A stretch of DNA of 64,000 bases, from contig NC_012876.2 in assembly GCF_000003195.3 (NCBI RefSeq), forward strand, positions 46,247,276-46,311,275, given 5' to 3'. Shown piece by piece: positions 45,801-57,499 of this stretch. The stretch comes from Sorghum bicolor. Lineage: Eukaryota > Streptophyta > Magnoliopsida > Poales > Poaceae. The notes under the pieces were generated by a model that did not search any database, was not told where the DNA came from, and worked only from the letters and a program-made list of their open reading frames with translations. How positions within the stretch are numbered: the first letter of the stretch is position 1; every line of letters starts with the position of its first letter. Both the position numbers and the translations under genes were made by a program.

Positions 45801-46574
45801 AAAATGGGCAAGTGCGCGGAACCTCGAAGAAAAGAAAAAGTGAGACAAGAGGTAAAAATGGACAAGTGTTCGATAGTAGAATTAGGGGTACAAGATACCC
45901 ACCTGAGAGAAAAGAAAAAGAAATTATAGAGCATCTCATTCCCCTCAAAAGAGCAAAAGTAGAATTAGACTTTCACCATTGTTTTCACCATTATCACCAT
46001 CATCACCATACACCATTCATTCGCCACACATGCACATCTTGATTTAACTTATTGACTTGTTTCTCTGGATCCATGGTTTTACTATGCAATAAATGTCTTG
46101 TAAGTATGTATTAGCTGTCTCCGACCTATGAGCTCCAGATATCAAAGCCTTATTAGAGTATGATGATAGAGAAGGCAATGTCACTATGCCTCATACCACA
46201 AATACTACATACTTTGAGAGAAGGCATATATTATCACTGCCTTGGTAAGGATCTAGAAATACTACAAAAGAGAGACTAGGGAGAGTCATACAAGGAATCT
46301 CTGAATTTTATTTGAAAATCTGCAAAAACTCTAGACCTATAGTTGATCAAGAACAAGAGACATGGCACTTGACTTGACCGTTCTATCTTTTAACTGCTCA
46401 AGATATAAGTGACGGTTGCAAGGCCCATGGTGAAAGGTAAAATGAGTAAGTTTAACTCTTAACAGTTCCCTAACCCAGAGATGGGATCTTGTTTGAACGC
46501 ATGTGTACCTTTAAGGCATGAAACCACTGCAAAAACTCTTGAGTCCATCCTTGCTCAGGGACGAGCAAGAGGTA
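42899..46574 (+). other. Element F 3' non-coding region
   Basis: 3.7 kb without a credible gene. From about 44600 to the PPT it is clearly homologous to the 3' non-coding region of E (57345 down to 55350 on the minus strand), for example TAAGTACATTCACTGTGGTG. PPT-like AGCTTGGGGGAG occurs at 43211 and 44959 as well as at the LTR. Short minus- and plus-strand ORFs (43974-44417, 45646-46042) are not conserved as frames in E. Confidence 0.7.
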
Positions 46575-46588
46575 AGCTTGGGGGAGTT
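46575..46588 (+). other. Polypurine tract of element F
   Basis: AGCTTGGGGGAGTT directly before the 3' LTR; E has the same sequence on its strand next to its 3' LTR (55332-55349). Confidence 0.85.
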
Positions 46589-47094
46589 TGTTGACGGTCC
46601 TTAAGTATCAAATTTAATCATCAAATAAATAAAGAAAAGGATCCAAATGCAACCAACACCTGGACTTAGGGTTTTATCTGACAAAATTCCACGAGTTTTG
46701 GTGTTTGTCTATTTCTGCAGGGGGTTATTAGGAAATATGCAGGAAAGGCCCACATGTCGGGTTTACATAGAGATATTAACGTGCCGCACAATTTTCTATC
46801 ACCTAGAAGACTCTAGAAGCCACGAGAACGAACGGGAGGCCGAGCGGGCCCAGGGGCAGGTGCCTGCCCTCTCCCCTTGGCGCCCACCCTGGCTCAGCAG
46901 CCAATCAGACTCTGTCTCGAGGATTATGCTCCACCACCTTTGAGGTTCAAGGAAAACCATGCGATTATGGTCGGTTTGATCCGACGGCCCACATTCATTT
47001 GGATGGGCTATATAAGCAGGACCCCTGGCCCCTAGAGGAGGCACCTCTTCGATTCCCTTTTCATTATTCATAGACAGAGTAAAAGCTAGGGTTT
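46589..47094 (+). repeat. Element F 3' LTR, first part
   Basis: Begins TGTTGACGGTCCTTAAGTA, the same start as E's LTR. Matches 39873-40344 and stops after AGCTAGGGTTT, where a CACTA end begins. Confidence 0.9.
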
Positions 47095-47370
47095 CACTAC
47101 TAGGAATTGACCCTTAGAGCACCATTTTTTTTTGCAACACCACACATTTGGTTGCAATATTTGGTTTTATAGCAATCAACGTATTAATGGGTTGCGATAT
47201 CTGGATCTTATGGACACCAATAATGTGGGTTGCATCCGTGGAAACATCCATTGCAACACGTTGCTGTTAATGCCACGGTGAAAAAGGTAGTTGCCTTTTT
47301 GGGTACCTATTGCCACAACTAATTGTGCATTGCGATAATATCAATTTAGTGTTGCGATAGATGTGTGTTT

Positions 47371-47796
47371 GTTGCCACGAATATTTAGTTGGTTGCGATT
47401 ATACCTGCTTGTGGACACAATGAAATAACGTTGTCTAAAACATAACATTTGTTGCGATAGCTCATGTGCATGTTGCATCTAGAAAACAATTCGTGGCATT
47501 TGATTTGTGTTTGTTGCCATGAATATTTCGTTGGTTGCGATTATGCATGCCTGTGGCCACGATGAAATAACGTTGTCTAAAACTTAAAATTTGTTGTAAT
47601 AGCTCTTGTGCTTGTTGCATCCAGAAAACAATTCGTTGCATTTGATTTATGTTTGTTGCCATGAATATTTCATTGGTTGGCATTATGCATGCCTGTGGCC
47701 ACAGTGAAATAACGTTGTCTTAAACTTAACCTTTGTTGCGATAGCTCATGTGCCTGTTGCATCCAGAAAACAAATCGTTGCATCAATTAGCTTCTA
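47371..47796. repeat. 142-bp subterminal tandem repeats
   Basis: GTTGCCA(C/T)GAATATTT recurs at 47371, 47513 and 47655, period 142 bp, with intervening AATAACGTTGTCT and AGAAAACAA blocks conserved. Confidence 0.88.
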
Positions 47797-48094
47797 TTGC
47801 CACCAATAAATTATGTGAATTCATTAGACTATTTTTGGTTGCGCTAAAAGAAAAGTTGATGATGCAATTAAGCCCACCGGCACATTTAAAGAATAAACAT
47901 AAAAACCCAGCCCACCAAACGAAAAAAACCACCCCATCGAGTGATGAGTCTCTTAATTTTTTTTTGAGAGCCTGTGCATGGTGATCCATGGGTTGCCTGA
48001 AGCCTAGCCAGCAAGAATGATAATTGGGCCGCACAATTCAGGCATCCCAGCGGACAGTTAAAATAAATAAAAAATAAAGAAAACAAGGGCTGCT

Positions 48095-48155
48095 TAGAAA
48101 TTGAACCTAGGACCTTTCAATGTAAACAACCCTTACAAACCACTAGACTACTACT
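48095..48155 (-). other. tRNA-like remnant in CACTA fragment
   Basis: Minus strand reads TAGTCTAGTGGTTTG (A-box-like), then ~25 bp, then GGTCCTAGGTTCAATTTC (B-box-like). Not a functional tRNA; no proper acceptor stem. Two related segments lie at 49141-49190 (exact GGTTCAATTCC) and 49232-49300. Confidence 0.4.
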
Positions 48156-48545
48156 ACTACTGTGTACTTTGATCATAACTTTTGTTTTAACTGGTATTTG
48201 AACGTGTGGAGGTAAAGACCCCATCTGAATCTCTCATCATCTTCCACGGACTCAGTCACGCGTACCCTTTGCGGCCACTACCGAGATCCCGACGGGGTTC
48301 TTTGCGAGTGAGGCTACTGCATAGCCCGGATTCAGCTTCCGATGGCGCTGCAGAGCTCCCTTGGCACTCCCTCTCGGCCTCTCCCATCTTTCTCCCGGCG
48401 TCCTCTCGTTCCAAGTTCGACGGATCCAGCCAGGGGTGGCATGGCGGCGGCGGCGGCCAGGGGTGGCACGGTGGCGGCACCCTGCTCTTGGTCGCGAACT
48501 CCCTAGCTAATCCGTGACAGATTTCCTACGGTGGTCCCACACTCC

Positions 48546-50048
48546 CACTACAAGAAACTTGCTAATCCGTGACGGATTTCCTATGACAGATTTGTAGATC
48601 GTCACTAACAGACACAATTCGTGACAATAATTTTTTGCCGTCATAGATATGCACCAATAGATATTACTAGCCCGCTAACTTGTGATGGTTTTATCCGAAT
48701 CGTCACAGTGTCTGCCTAAAACAATAGGCCCGGTATCAATAGTGCAAAGAAAAATAAAAATATAATGATTTGTTAAATTATTTGAACTAAATAATTTTGT
48801 TACTTTGTTGTACGTATATGGTGCATGTAAAAATTAAAAATATTCTGAATATATATGGTGCCGAAGGGGAAAATACTTGGGAACATAAAAATTCCACGGC
48901 ACATGTGAACCTGGCACATACTGCAGACCATCGACATGTCTTGTCACTGAGATGTTCTATACGACTAATGATCATTTACCACAACTTTGGAAAGTATTTT
49001 TATACCATTTTTATCGCTGGTGCGCCTAAATAAAAAATTGCTACAATGGTTATTTCCTATTTGTGACAAATTTAAGAAGTAACTTTTTAACATTTTGATT
49101 GCTAGTGTGTCTAAATAGAGAAGAGAAAAAAATTGTTGGTCGGAATTGAACCCAGGAGGAGGCAAGTGAGAAGAGCGCACTTATATGATCTCAAAATAAA
49201 TACGAAATATAAAGGTAGCAAAAGTTATGTTAGAGGTTGGGTTAGAACTCAGGACCTAACAATAGAGAAAAACAAAACTTACCATTGCAACTACATGAAT
49301 TTTGTACTAGATGTTGTTCCTTTATTTCTTAAGTATACATAAACGTACGTGGTACGTACAAATCCAGCAGATTGAAACCAAATCCAGCAGATAGAAACAA
49401 AGTCATAATGACATCATAAACGTAAACTTTTTTGAAAAATAAAAACAACAATACACCGTGTAAACTGATGCTCGGACCTTACATGTCATTTGCACATGAC
49501 CTTTTCATATGTGTTTTTAGTAGAAAAATAAATTACTTAAATACTAGAAAATCAAGAACATGAACGTAAGCTTTTCTCTTTTTAATTTGTAGTCAAAATT
49601 TGTAACTAGTCTTTCTCCCTCATGCTAATTCCAAATAAGATGATTCTTTTTTCTAAAAATTTGTAAAATCATGTTCTATCAAATTATTGTGTTCTTACAG
49701 ATATTATTTTTGTTAAGCTTTCATGTGACATTGTTTTATCAATTGAAAAAAATGAATTTTAAAAAATGATAACTTCAAACAATATTTTGAAGCATTAAAT
49801 GATTTCGTCTAAAAAAGTCATGGACATAAAAGTTATAGAGTTTGTCAAAATCTACAACTTTTATTTTAGTGATTTATTCATCCGACAAACTAATGATAAC
49901 ATTGTTTACAAAACTTATAGTTCTCTCTTATAGTTTGTGGAATCATATGAAAGATGTAGATTTTGTGAACAATATTATTGTCACTTTTTTAGATGAATAA
50001 ATAACCAAAATAAAAGTTATAGATCTTAATGACTTCTATAAAAGTTAT
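48546..50048 (+). mobile_element. Second CACTA-type end, non-coding
   Basis: Starts CACTACAAGAAACTTGC, a textbook CACTA terminus, followed by CGTGACGG / CGTCAC subterminal repeats for 200 bp. From 48720 AT-rich with no gene. Ends abruptly at 50048, where the truncated element D begins. The partner terminus was lost with the deletion. Confidence 0.65.
49850..50027. repeat. Imperfect inverted repeat
   Basis: Arms 49850-49884 and 49992-50027 (TACAACTTTTATTTTAGTGA against its near complement) around a ~107-bp loop. Adjacent to the D breakpoint. Confidence 0.75.
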
Positions 50049-52986
50049 CCGACTGGGGCCCCAGTTCTCCATCTTGTCCTCCATGCGCGCCTTGACGCCC
50101 CAGATGAGCTCTTGGACAGTCTCAAGCGGCCCCCCATGACATAAAAATAGGTCAATGAGGGAGGGGAATCGCCCGTCGTCATCCACTGTCCTCCAAGCCC
50201 CGGTCTCGCCGGTATCACCACCGCCCGACGTCCCGGCTTCATCCTCCTCGGCGGCGTTGTGATTCTCCCACGGTCGTCGCTCTCGAAGAAATCCAAGAGT
50301 GATCCCCTCGATACCGTAGATCGTGCCCTTGATCTCTGACTGAGGATCCACAGGGGTGCGCATGGCGCAGGCAAGCGCCACCGCACCGTCTACTCGCCCT
50401 GGCTCAGCCGGGATAGAAGCAGGCGCTCCCGGACAGAGCCACGCAGGGGTCGGTGGACCGTAGACCACCAGACCCACCTCTCCGGTCTCAGGCCTCTGCG
50501 GCGACGGCGACACCGGCTGGGGTGGGCTTCGTGGTGGTAGGTCGAGCAGCTCCTCTAACTGCTGACTCTGTCGTTGTTGCTGCCTCTGAAGTTCTAGCAG
50601 CTCTTGCTGCCGGTGTTTTTCCAGCAGCTCCTCGAGCCGTTCTCCCTGTTGCCGCTGCCCCTCCCCTCCTTCTCCTTCCTGCTGCAGCTGTTGCTGCTCC
50701 TCCTGCAGCTGTTGCTGTGGCTCCCACACGCGCTCTTCCTCTTCCTTCTTCCTCCTCTCCTCGACAGAATGGAGCCCGATGGGCCAAGGCGTCCGCTTCG
50801 CAACGAGGGAAGCCTCGACCTCCTTCGAGAGCCGATCGCCGCCGGACCCATCACTAATAGTGATAGAATCCCCCACGCCCCCAGATCGGGGAGGCTCGGG
50901 GGCTCCCTACTGCTCTTGGGAGCGAGGCGCCTCGACCCGCCTCGGTGACGGTGGGGCGGTCTCTCCTGCCGATGGACGAGGCGGGGCACTCTCGACTCCC
51001 GTCGGCGGCCGAGGATCGGAGGAGCCTACGAGCACTCGAAAACAAACCATCAGTCGCTAAGGAGCTCGATATAAGGATCGCGTAACTCCAACACTATGGA
51101 AAGAAGAACAAACCGCTGACCTGAATCTTTAGGAGCTGCCCCCACCTTGAGTTTCTTGGCCATCGAGGGTTGGGCCTGTTCGAGCGGCCACTTCAACCTG
51201 AGGAAAGGGGAATAAACATAAGAGAAGCCATAACCCGAGAAAATACAAAGACATTGGAAGAACAAGAATCATGACATCAAGATCTTACCCCACAGGAAGA
51301 GCGACCCACCTACCAGCACCTCGACCAGCTGGCCTCGAGCCGCCCCGCGTCGAGACTCCGGGCCCCTCAGGGGCGGGTGCAGGCCTCAGCTCGGCGTCTC
51401 CTGCCTGACGAGCACCAGGACTAGAACTCCTACGACCTATCTCCCCCTTACTCGAGGCCGCGGCGCGGCCACGGGTCAACGGCCCCGTCGCCAGAGACTT
51501 AACACGGTGGCCCGCCTTAGATGCGGGAGGAGGTTGGGGGCGGGGCACGGTCCGACCTTGCATAGGCACACGAGGGGTGTCGGTGTGAGAACGGCGCGGA
51601 GAGGACTCCCCATGTTGGCCATCGTGGGACCCGCTCGACGCTTCCTTAGGAGCTCCCATCCGCGGGACGACGACATCGGCTTGCGGCGGGCTCTCGAGGA
51701 TTCTGTCGAGACGGGCCGCCATCCCCTCAGAGTCGTCGCTGCCGTCGTCTCCCTCGTTGCCATCGTCCTCGTCGGGAGAGTCCTCCTCAGGCTCCCCCCT
51801 TTGCCTGGACTTCGCCCGACGAGTCTCCAGCGCTTGTCGCTCGACATTCTTCTTCTTTTCCTTTTTCTTTTCTAAGTCTTTTGCGGACTTCTGCTTCTCT
51901 ACGGACTCATGCCTCTTGTCATGATCGACATCATCCTCCTTCACCGGAGGCTTTGAGGATCGAGCGTCAATCGATCCCTTCACGAGCGAAGATAAGTCTT
52001 AAAAAGGATCGAAGAAAATCAAGAATCGAAGCCATAAAGGGGAGAAGGACCTACCAGGTCAATCGACCCCTTATCAGGCCTCATAGGGAAGCCGTTGACA
52101 AGCTCAGGCTAAAAGTCGCTTGCGACGGCCACCCTAACTCTGGCTGCGACCTCTTTGTCCGCAGGAGCCTCATTGGACATCCGGCATGCCTCGAGATCCC
52201 GGGACGAAACGCCGGGACCCATCTCGTCCATCCTCAGCGGCCGAGACATCAACGAGAGAATCCTCCGGTAATGGACAGCTGAGAGGACGAGCGCGGCTGT
52301 CAGGCCCTCCTTGCATAGCTTCTTCAGGGCGTCAAGGATGGGATCGAGCCGCGGTTGGTGGGTCTGGACAACACCGTACCTCCAGTGGTCCGAGCGCTCC
52401 GAGATCAAGTGCCTGGTGTAGGCGGGGAGGAGGTTGTCGTCGTTCGCAGGTAGAACAATTAGGAGTCCCACCCGGCGTGGTTCGACGTCAACCCCACCGG
52501 GATGTACTCACGTGGCTTCTCCGCCTTGCCGGCCTTCAGCATCAGGTTGAGGCACCCAGCCCGCACCGGCTTCCTCACCCCTGTGGTTCCACTAGGGGCG
52601 TGGAAGAGCTCGCCCCGGTACAAGTGGAGCCACAGGTCCCAGTGTGGCATCATCCCGAGGTAGCCCTCACACACCGCGGCAAAAACCGCCGCGGCGGTGA
52701 TGGCGTTCGGCGAAAAATGCTGGAGCACCGCCCCGTAATGGTGGCAGAGCGCCCGCATAAAATGGCTCAGAGGGGAGCCTAGGGCGTGTCGGTGGAACTT
52801 GGCGAAGGAGACCACATAGCCCTTGGGTGGTCTTGGTTCCCGATGATCTGCCACCGGTGCAATCTACTCCGCCCGCGACGAGGAAACACGGGGACGCAGG
52901 AGCCCCTCCCTCTCGAGCTCCAACAGCCGGCGCTACGTCATCGACGACGGGCGCCAGTCGTCGGTGGCGATGAGTCTCACCGGCTT
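50049..52986 (-). pseudogene. Antisense gene of element D, exons 1-4 (truncated copy)
   Basis: Homologous to the six-exon gene of C. Exons 52986-52055, 51977-51289, 51197-51121 and 51025-50049. All three introns keep GT and AG ends at the same places as in C, and exon 3 is exactly 77 nt in both. Start codon is changed (AAG at 52984-52986). Exon 1 has two TAG codons close to its start and a one-base deletion near 52465 (932 versus 933 nt). Exon 2 is one open frame in phase with exon 1's end; exon 4 keeps the glutamine-rich stretch (50560-50740). The break at 50049 falls just after MENWGP. Same conserved motifs as in C (FAKFHRH, FSPNAI, GYLGMMPHWDL). Confidence 0.75.
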
Positions 52987-53699
52987 CCTGACGGGGAAGG
53001 AGAACGTCTCTTCTACTGCTCGAGGATGCGCGCGCGTGCGAGATGGCAAGGAAGCAGGGGCAAGAACAAGGGCAGGAGGCGGAAGGAGCAACGGCAGGGA
53101 GACCCGAGGATATTTATAGACGGCAACCACCAACGGACAGATCCGGCGAATACGGTAACTCCCTTAGTAAATACACCACCTAATGGTCCTTATTCCTCTC
53201 ACGGACAGGGCGCTACGAATTCCACGCCGGTACAGTGCCGCAACGGCTCCCGCCGGAAAAGGCGCGCCTAACGGGCAAAAAGGCGAACCGCCGCGATCCC
53301 TTCCTTCCCATGTATGCTAAGGTACGCACTCGTTACAATGAAAATCTTGAGAGGTCGTAGGCTGACCCACCGAACGGGTTCGACAGCCGATCTCGAGTAC
53401 CAGAGTCAGGGATGCCCAGCGATTGGTCAAAAAGCGAGGAACGCCTCGAGAACTCGCTGGGGATGTCCAAGGCGAGGACGAGACAGTCGAAAGGGATCCC
53501 CACAAAGGGAGGCGTCGAGCCGCTGGACTCTATCGAACAAGACCAGTAACCCCGACCACGTCAACCCCACTTTATGAGAACGCCTCCGGGCAACAGCTGA
53601 CCCCCGCGAACGGGGCACAGGTTCTCACTTGGATTACCCGATAGGAGCTCAATCTGGGGTAGGTGACGCTTGCTCCACCGGGAGTACGTTGTTGGGTAT
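52987..53699 (-). promoter_or_regulatory. Leader and promoter of the D antisense gene
   Basis: TATAAATA on the minus strand at 53111-53118, about 125 bp before the lost start codon, as in C. 53190-53690 matches A's 26770-27270. The E target duplicate tacgt ends the segment (53695-53699). Confidence 0.6.
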
Positions 53700-55331
53700 T
53701 CTTAACATCATTACCAAAAGTAGACTTAGTTTTCTAATTATGATAACGGTGCCAAAAATGTCAAACCTATCTCTCATACCACTTAAGCCAAGTTGTCATC
53801 CCTAGCATGACATGAGAGACCCGTTATTGAAATATGCAATTGCTCTTCTAAATAAATAATGAATGGGATCTGCAAGCGCACATATTAATACCGATGTAGC
53901 ATTTTAACCGGGAAGTATTCTAGGTATCGTTATTTATATTTTTACCACTGGGAAGGGATTAGTAACCATCAATATTGATTATATAATGGAATATGAGATT
54001 GAGTATCTATCATTGCATGTATAATTGAGAACATTTATCTAAGTCTTTCATACAGGGGTAAGTGTCACATAAAATATATATGAAGTAATGAATAGTGACA
54101 AAGATAATTAATCTGATCACCATAACTAGCCACATATAAATATGATAAGCACCTCAATTAGATATTCTAGAAAGTCATTAGCATGGAATTAGAACGAACT
54201 ACAAGAATATTTCCTAAGTTATTGCAAGCATATCATAGTTAGTGCAAGCATACTTAGCAATCGTTGTGAGACAAGACTACGCCCATGCATAGTGATATTA
54301 GCAAGGTAAATGAGAAACATAGCAATCACTCCCCTGTAATAATGTTGCTCTGCCAGCCCAATACACGAGAGGGGGACTATATAAGAATCAATGAAGCTGT
54401 CACTGTCACAAACTACCCCGCGATCTGGCATATTGGGTACAATCGCAGATAAATACAGTATAAGCACCACGCCTACACAATATCTATCATTTACCCATGG
54501 ATCCGATGGATAAACGCTATACGATCCTAAACATATATATAGATCCAATCTAACTAAGCCAAGTATATAACTATGATAAACTAAGAACAATATAATCTTG
54601 AATATAAGCAAGTAGAGCAAATTCATAAACAATATATTGAAGTAGTCATATTCATAATATTGAAGAACAAAGATGATTAGAAGAACAATTAGAAGAACAA
54701 TTAGAGAAATACCAAGAATCCTCTTGACAGATCTGGAAACCAATCGAAGATTGACTCCTTCTAGTTCTAATCCTATGTAGCTATGCTAATCTAGATGTCT
54801 AATTAATGTGGTGGCTCTAATCTTGATCAGAGGCTTCGTCTCCCTTGAGGAATATTGAATGAGGCTTGAGAGGCTCTCTCCTCCAGGGGCCAGGGGGTCT
54901 GGTTTTATAGTCCCTTCAAGTGAATATGGGTCGTTGGATCAACCCGACATTGATTGAACGGTTATCCTTGATCCTTTAGGTCGGTGGAGATCTTTCCCGA
55001 AAGAGTGTCCTGATTGGAGTCCAACAGGGGGCGGGCGCCCAGGTCAACTGGGCGGGCGCCCAGGGCCTGGCTCCGTTCGGCCTCCGCTTCCTTCCCGTAG
55101 CTTCTAGAGTCTTCTAGATGTAAGATAATTACGCGGCACGTTGATATCTCTATGTAATCCCGACGTGTGGGCCTTTCTTCCGTATTTCCTGATAACCCCC
55201 TGCAGAAATAGACAAACACCAAAACTCGTGGAATTCTGTCAGATAAAACCCTAAGTCTAGATGTTGATTTCATTTGGATCCTTTTCTTTGTTTATTTGAT
55301 AATTAAATTTGATACTTAAGGACCATCAACA
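53700..55331 (-). repeat. Element E 3' LTR (1632 bp)
   Basis: Plus strand TGTTGGGTATTC...CCATCAACA. Minus-strand TATAAAA at 54903-54909. The PPT (GGTAAGCTTGGGGGAGTT on the minus strand) adjoins at 55332-55349. Confidence 0.92.
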
Positions 55332-55349
55332 AACTCCCCCAAGCTTACC

Positions 55350-57499
55350 TCTTGCTCGTCCCTGAGCTAGGATAATCTCAGTGATAGATCAGAAGTTGTT
55401 GCAATACCTTTAAAAGTTGACGGTACACATGCCTTTAAATAAGATCTCATCTCTGAGGTAGAGTAAACTATCAAGACTTAAAACTTATTTACTTTACCTT
55501 TCACCATGGGACTTGTAACCGTCACTTCTGTCTTGAGTAGTTAAAAGATAGAACAGTCTAGTCAAGTGCCATGTCTCTTATTATTGATCAGCTATAGCTC
55601 GGGAGTTTTTGTAGATTTTCAAATAAAATTCAGAGATTCCTTTGTATAACTCTCTCAGATCTCTCTTTTGTGGTATTTCTGGATCCTTACCAAGGTAGTG
55701 ATAGTATATACCTTCTCTCAAGTATGTAGTATTTGTGGTATAAGGCATAGTGACATTGCCTTCTCTCTCACCCTACTCTAATAAGGCTTTTGATATGTGG
55801 AGCTCATAGGTGGGAGATAAAATATACATACTTACAAGACATTTATTGCACAGTCAAACCATGGATCCAAAGAAACAAATCAATAAGTCAAATCAAGATG
55901 TGCATGTGTGGCGAATGAATGGTGTATGGTGATTATGGTGATAACAATGGTATAAGTCTAATTCTACTTTTGCTCTTTTGAGGGGATACATACCTTTCTT
56001 GCTCTCTGAAACTTTGTGAGGAGAATGAGATGCTCTTCTTTCTTTTCTCTTAGGTGGGTATCTTGTACCCCTAATTCTACTATCGGACACTTGTCTATTT
56101 TTTCCTCTCGTCTCACTTTTTTCTTTTCTTTCAAGGTTCCAGGCACTTGCCCCTTTTTATTTTCTCGTTTCTTTCTTCTCTTTTTTTTACAACACTATTC
56201 TCTTGAGATAATATAGCAAGTGGTAGTAACAAGATAACTTGAGCATTTATTTCACAGGGACAAACAGAAATGTTTTTGGCCATTCTCTCCCGGATTAGGA
56301 GTAGAATGTTTTTTTTGGGTAGTTCTGGAGATGGAAATGAGTGGATATATGTGGATGGTACTTCCGAAGTTGAAGCAACATATGTGAGTGAACGTGCAGG
56401 TGGATCTTGATTTAACCATATGACAAGCTCCTAAGGGTCTACACAGCTTGACCACACTCAATGCTCATATGCAGTAAAAAGTAAATGTGTGGCTCAAAGT
56501 CTAGCAAGCATGTATATATGGCTGTGGTAGGAATTTAAACTCTCATCATACAGGAACTCATCATGAATTATTTTAAATATTTTAAAAGATAAAATTCTCC
56601 AGAATCTAGCATCTCTAGGAACAGATAAACAGCAGCTCAACCTTCCCATAACATATCCGTTAACAACTTAGACATCAGATCATGTTTTCTTCCCACAAGT
56701 TTAGGTTTAGAGCAAGCTTTAAATTATAACAATTATGTCTAAACTAGAGAGAATTTCAAATTTTTTTATAAAAAATTAGGTAGAGCAACTATTCATCATA
56801 TCCATGCTAGAGTTTTATTATTAAGATTTAGATTAGCATAGCCACTTTATTTATTTATTAAAGAAACTAACCAAAAGATATATATAAGCACAAAATCTTT
56901 ATTTGGTTTTCCATAGTTATGTATATCTATATTTTAATATAGTATAAGTATACAGATAGATAGAAATACTTAGCGAGATAAATGGGGGTGCTCTCCCTCA
57001 AGCTGAATTTTGACGTAATTTCTCCTGATGTAGCTAGCAGGTGGCAGAGGTTTATTTGAAAGTCAGCAGCATTCTGACAGCGATTAGAATGTCCTCCGTC
57101 TGCTAGTCTTCTTGATTCTTAAATTCTGTGGAACTCAAATAGACAACAAAGCTTTGTGGAACTGATTAAGTGTTAGCATAAATATCTAGCCTGTATCATG
57201 TTGAGTCTCCTCAATAAATATTACTCCCTATTTTTTCTATTTTCATTTTATAAAGCAGAAAAGAAATATTTATTTTTTTTTATGCCACCACAGTGAATGT
57301 ACTTATAGGTTTTATGCCACTCGTATACTCACATGGGGCTTTCTGTTTTTTATCATTTATTTTCTTTTTAGGATAGTATGAACATGATTAACTAAGTAAA
57401 CTGTTTGAAATAATTGAAAGGAAAAAGATAAATACCAAGTTTACCTCTTGGCAAGGCGTTCGGTGTTTTTAAGTCCTCCGAACGGGACTCTCTGTTTTC
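55350..57499 (-). other. Element E 3' non-coding region
   Basis: No credible gene. Collinear with the 3' non-coding region of F (44600-46574), including the CATTGTTATCACCAT-type stretch and the interior PPT-like CTCTCCCTCAAGCT at about 56992. Confidence 0.7.

Larger units (their letters stand above)
47095..48545 (+). mobile_element. CACTA-type transposon end, first fragment
   Basis: Begins CACTACTAGGAATTGACC directly after F's LTR, with TTT as the likely 3-bp target duplicate. The next kilobase is full of TTGCGATA / GTTGCCA subterminal motifs. The opposite end is not in the window. A GC-rich block (48240-48500) has short ORFs on both strands and could be captured host sequence; I do not recognise it. 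Confidence 0.6.

Noticed and set aside
43662..46042. Short ORFs in the F 3' region
   Set aside because: The homologous region of E does not keep these frames.
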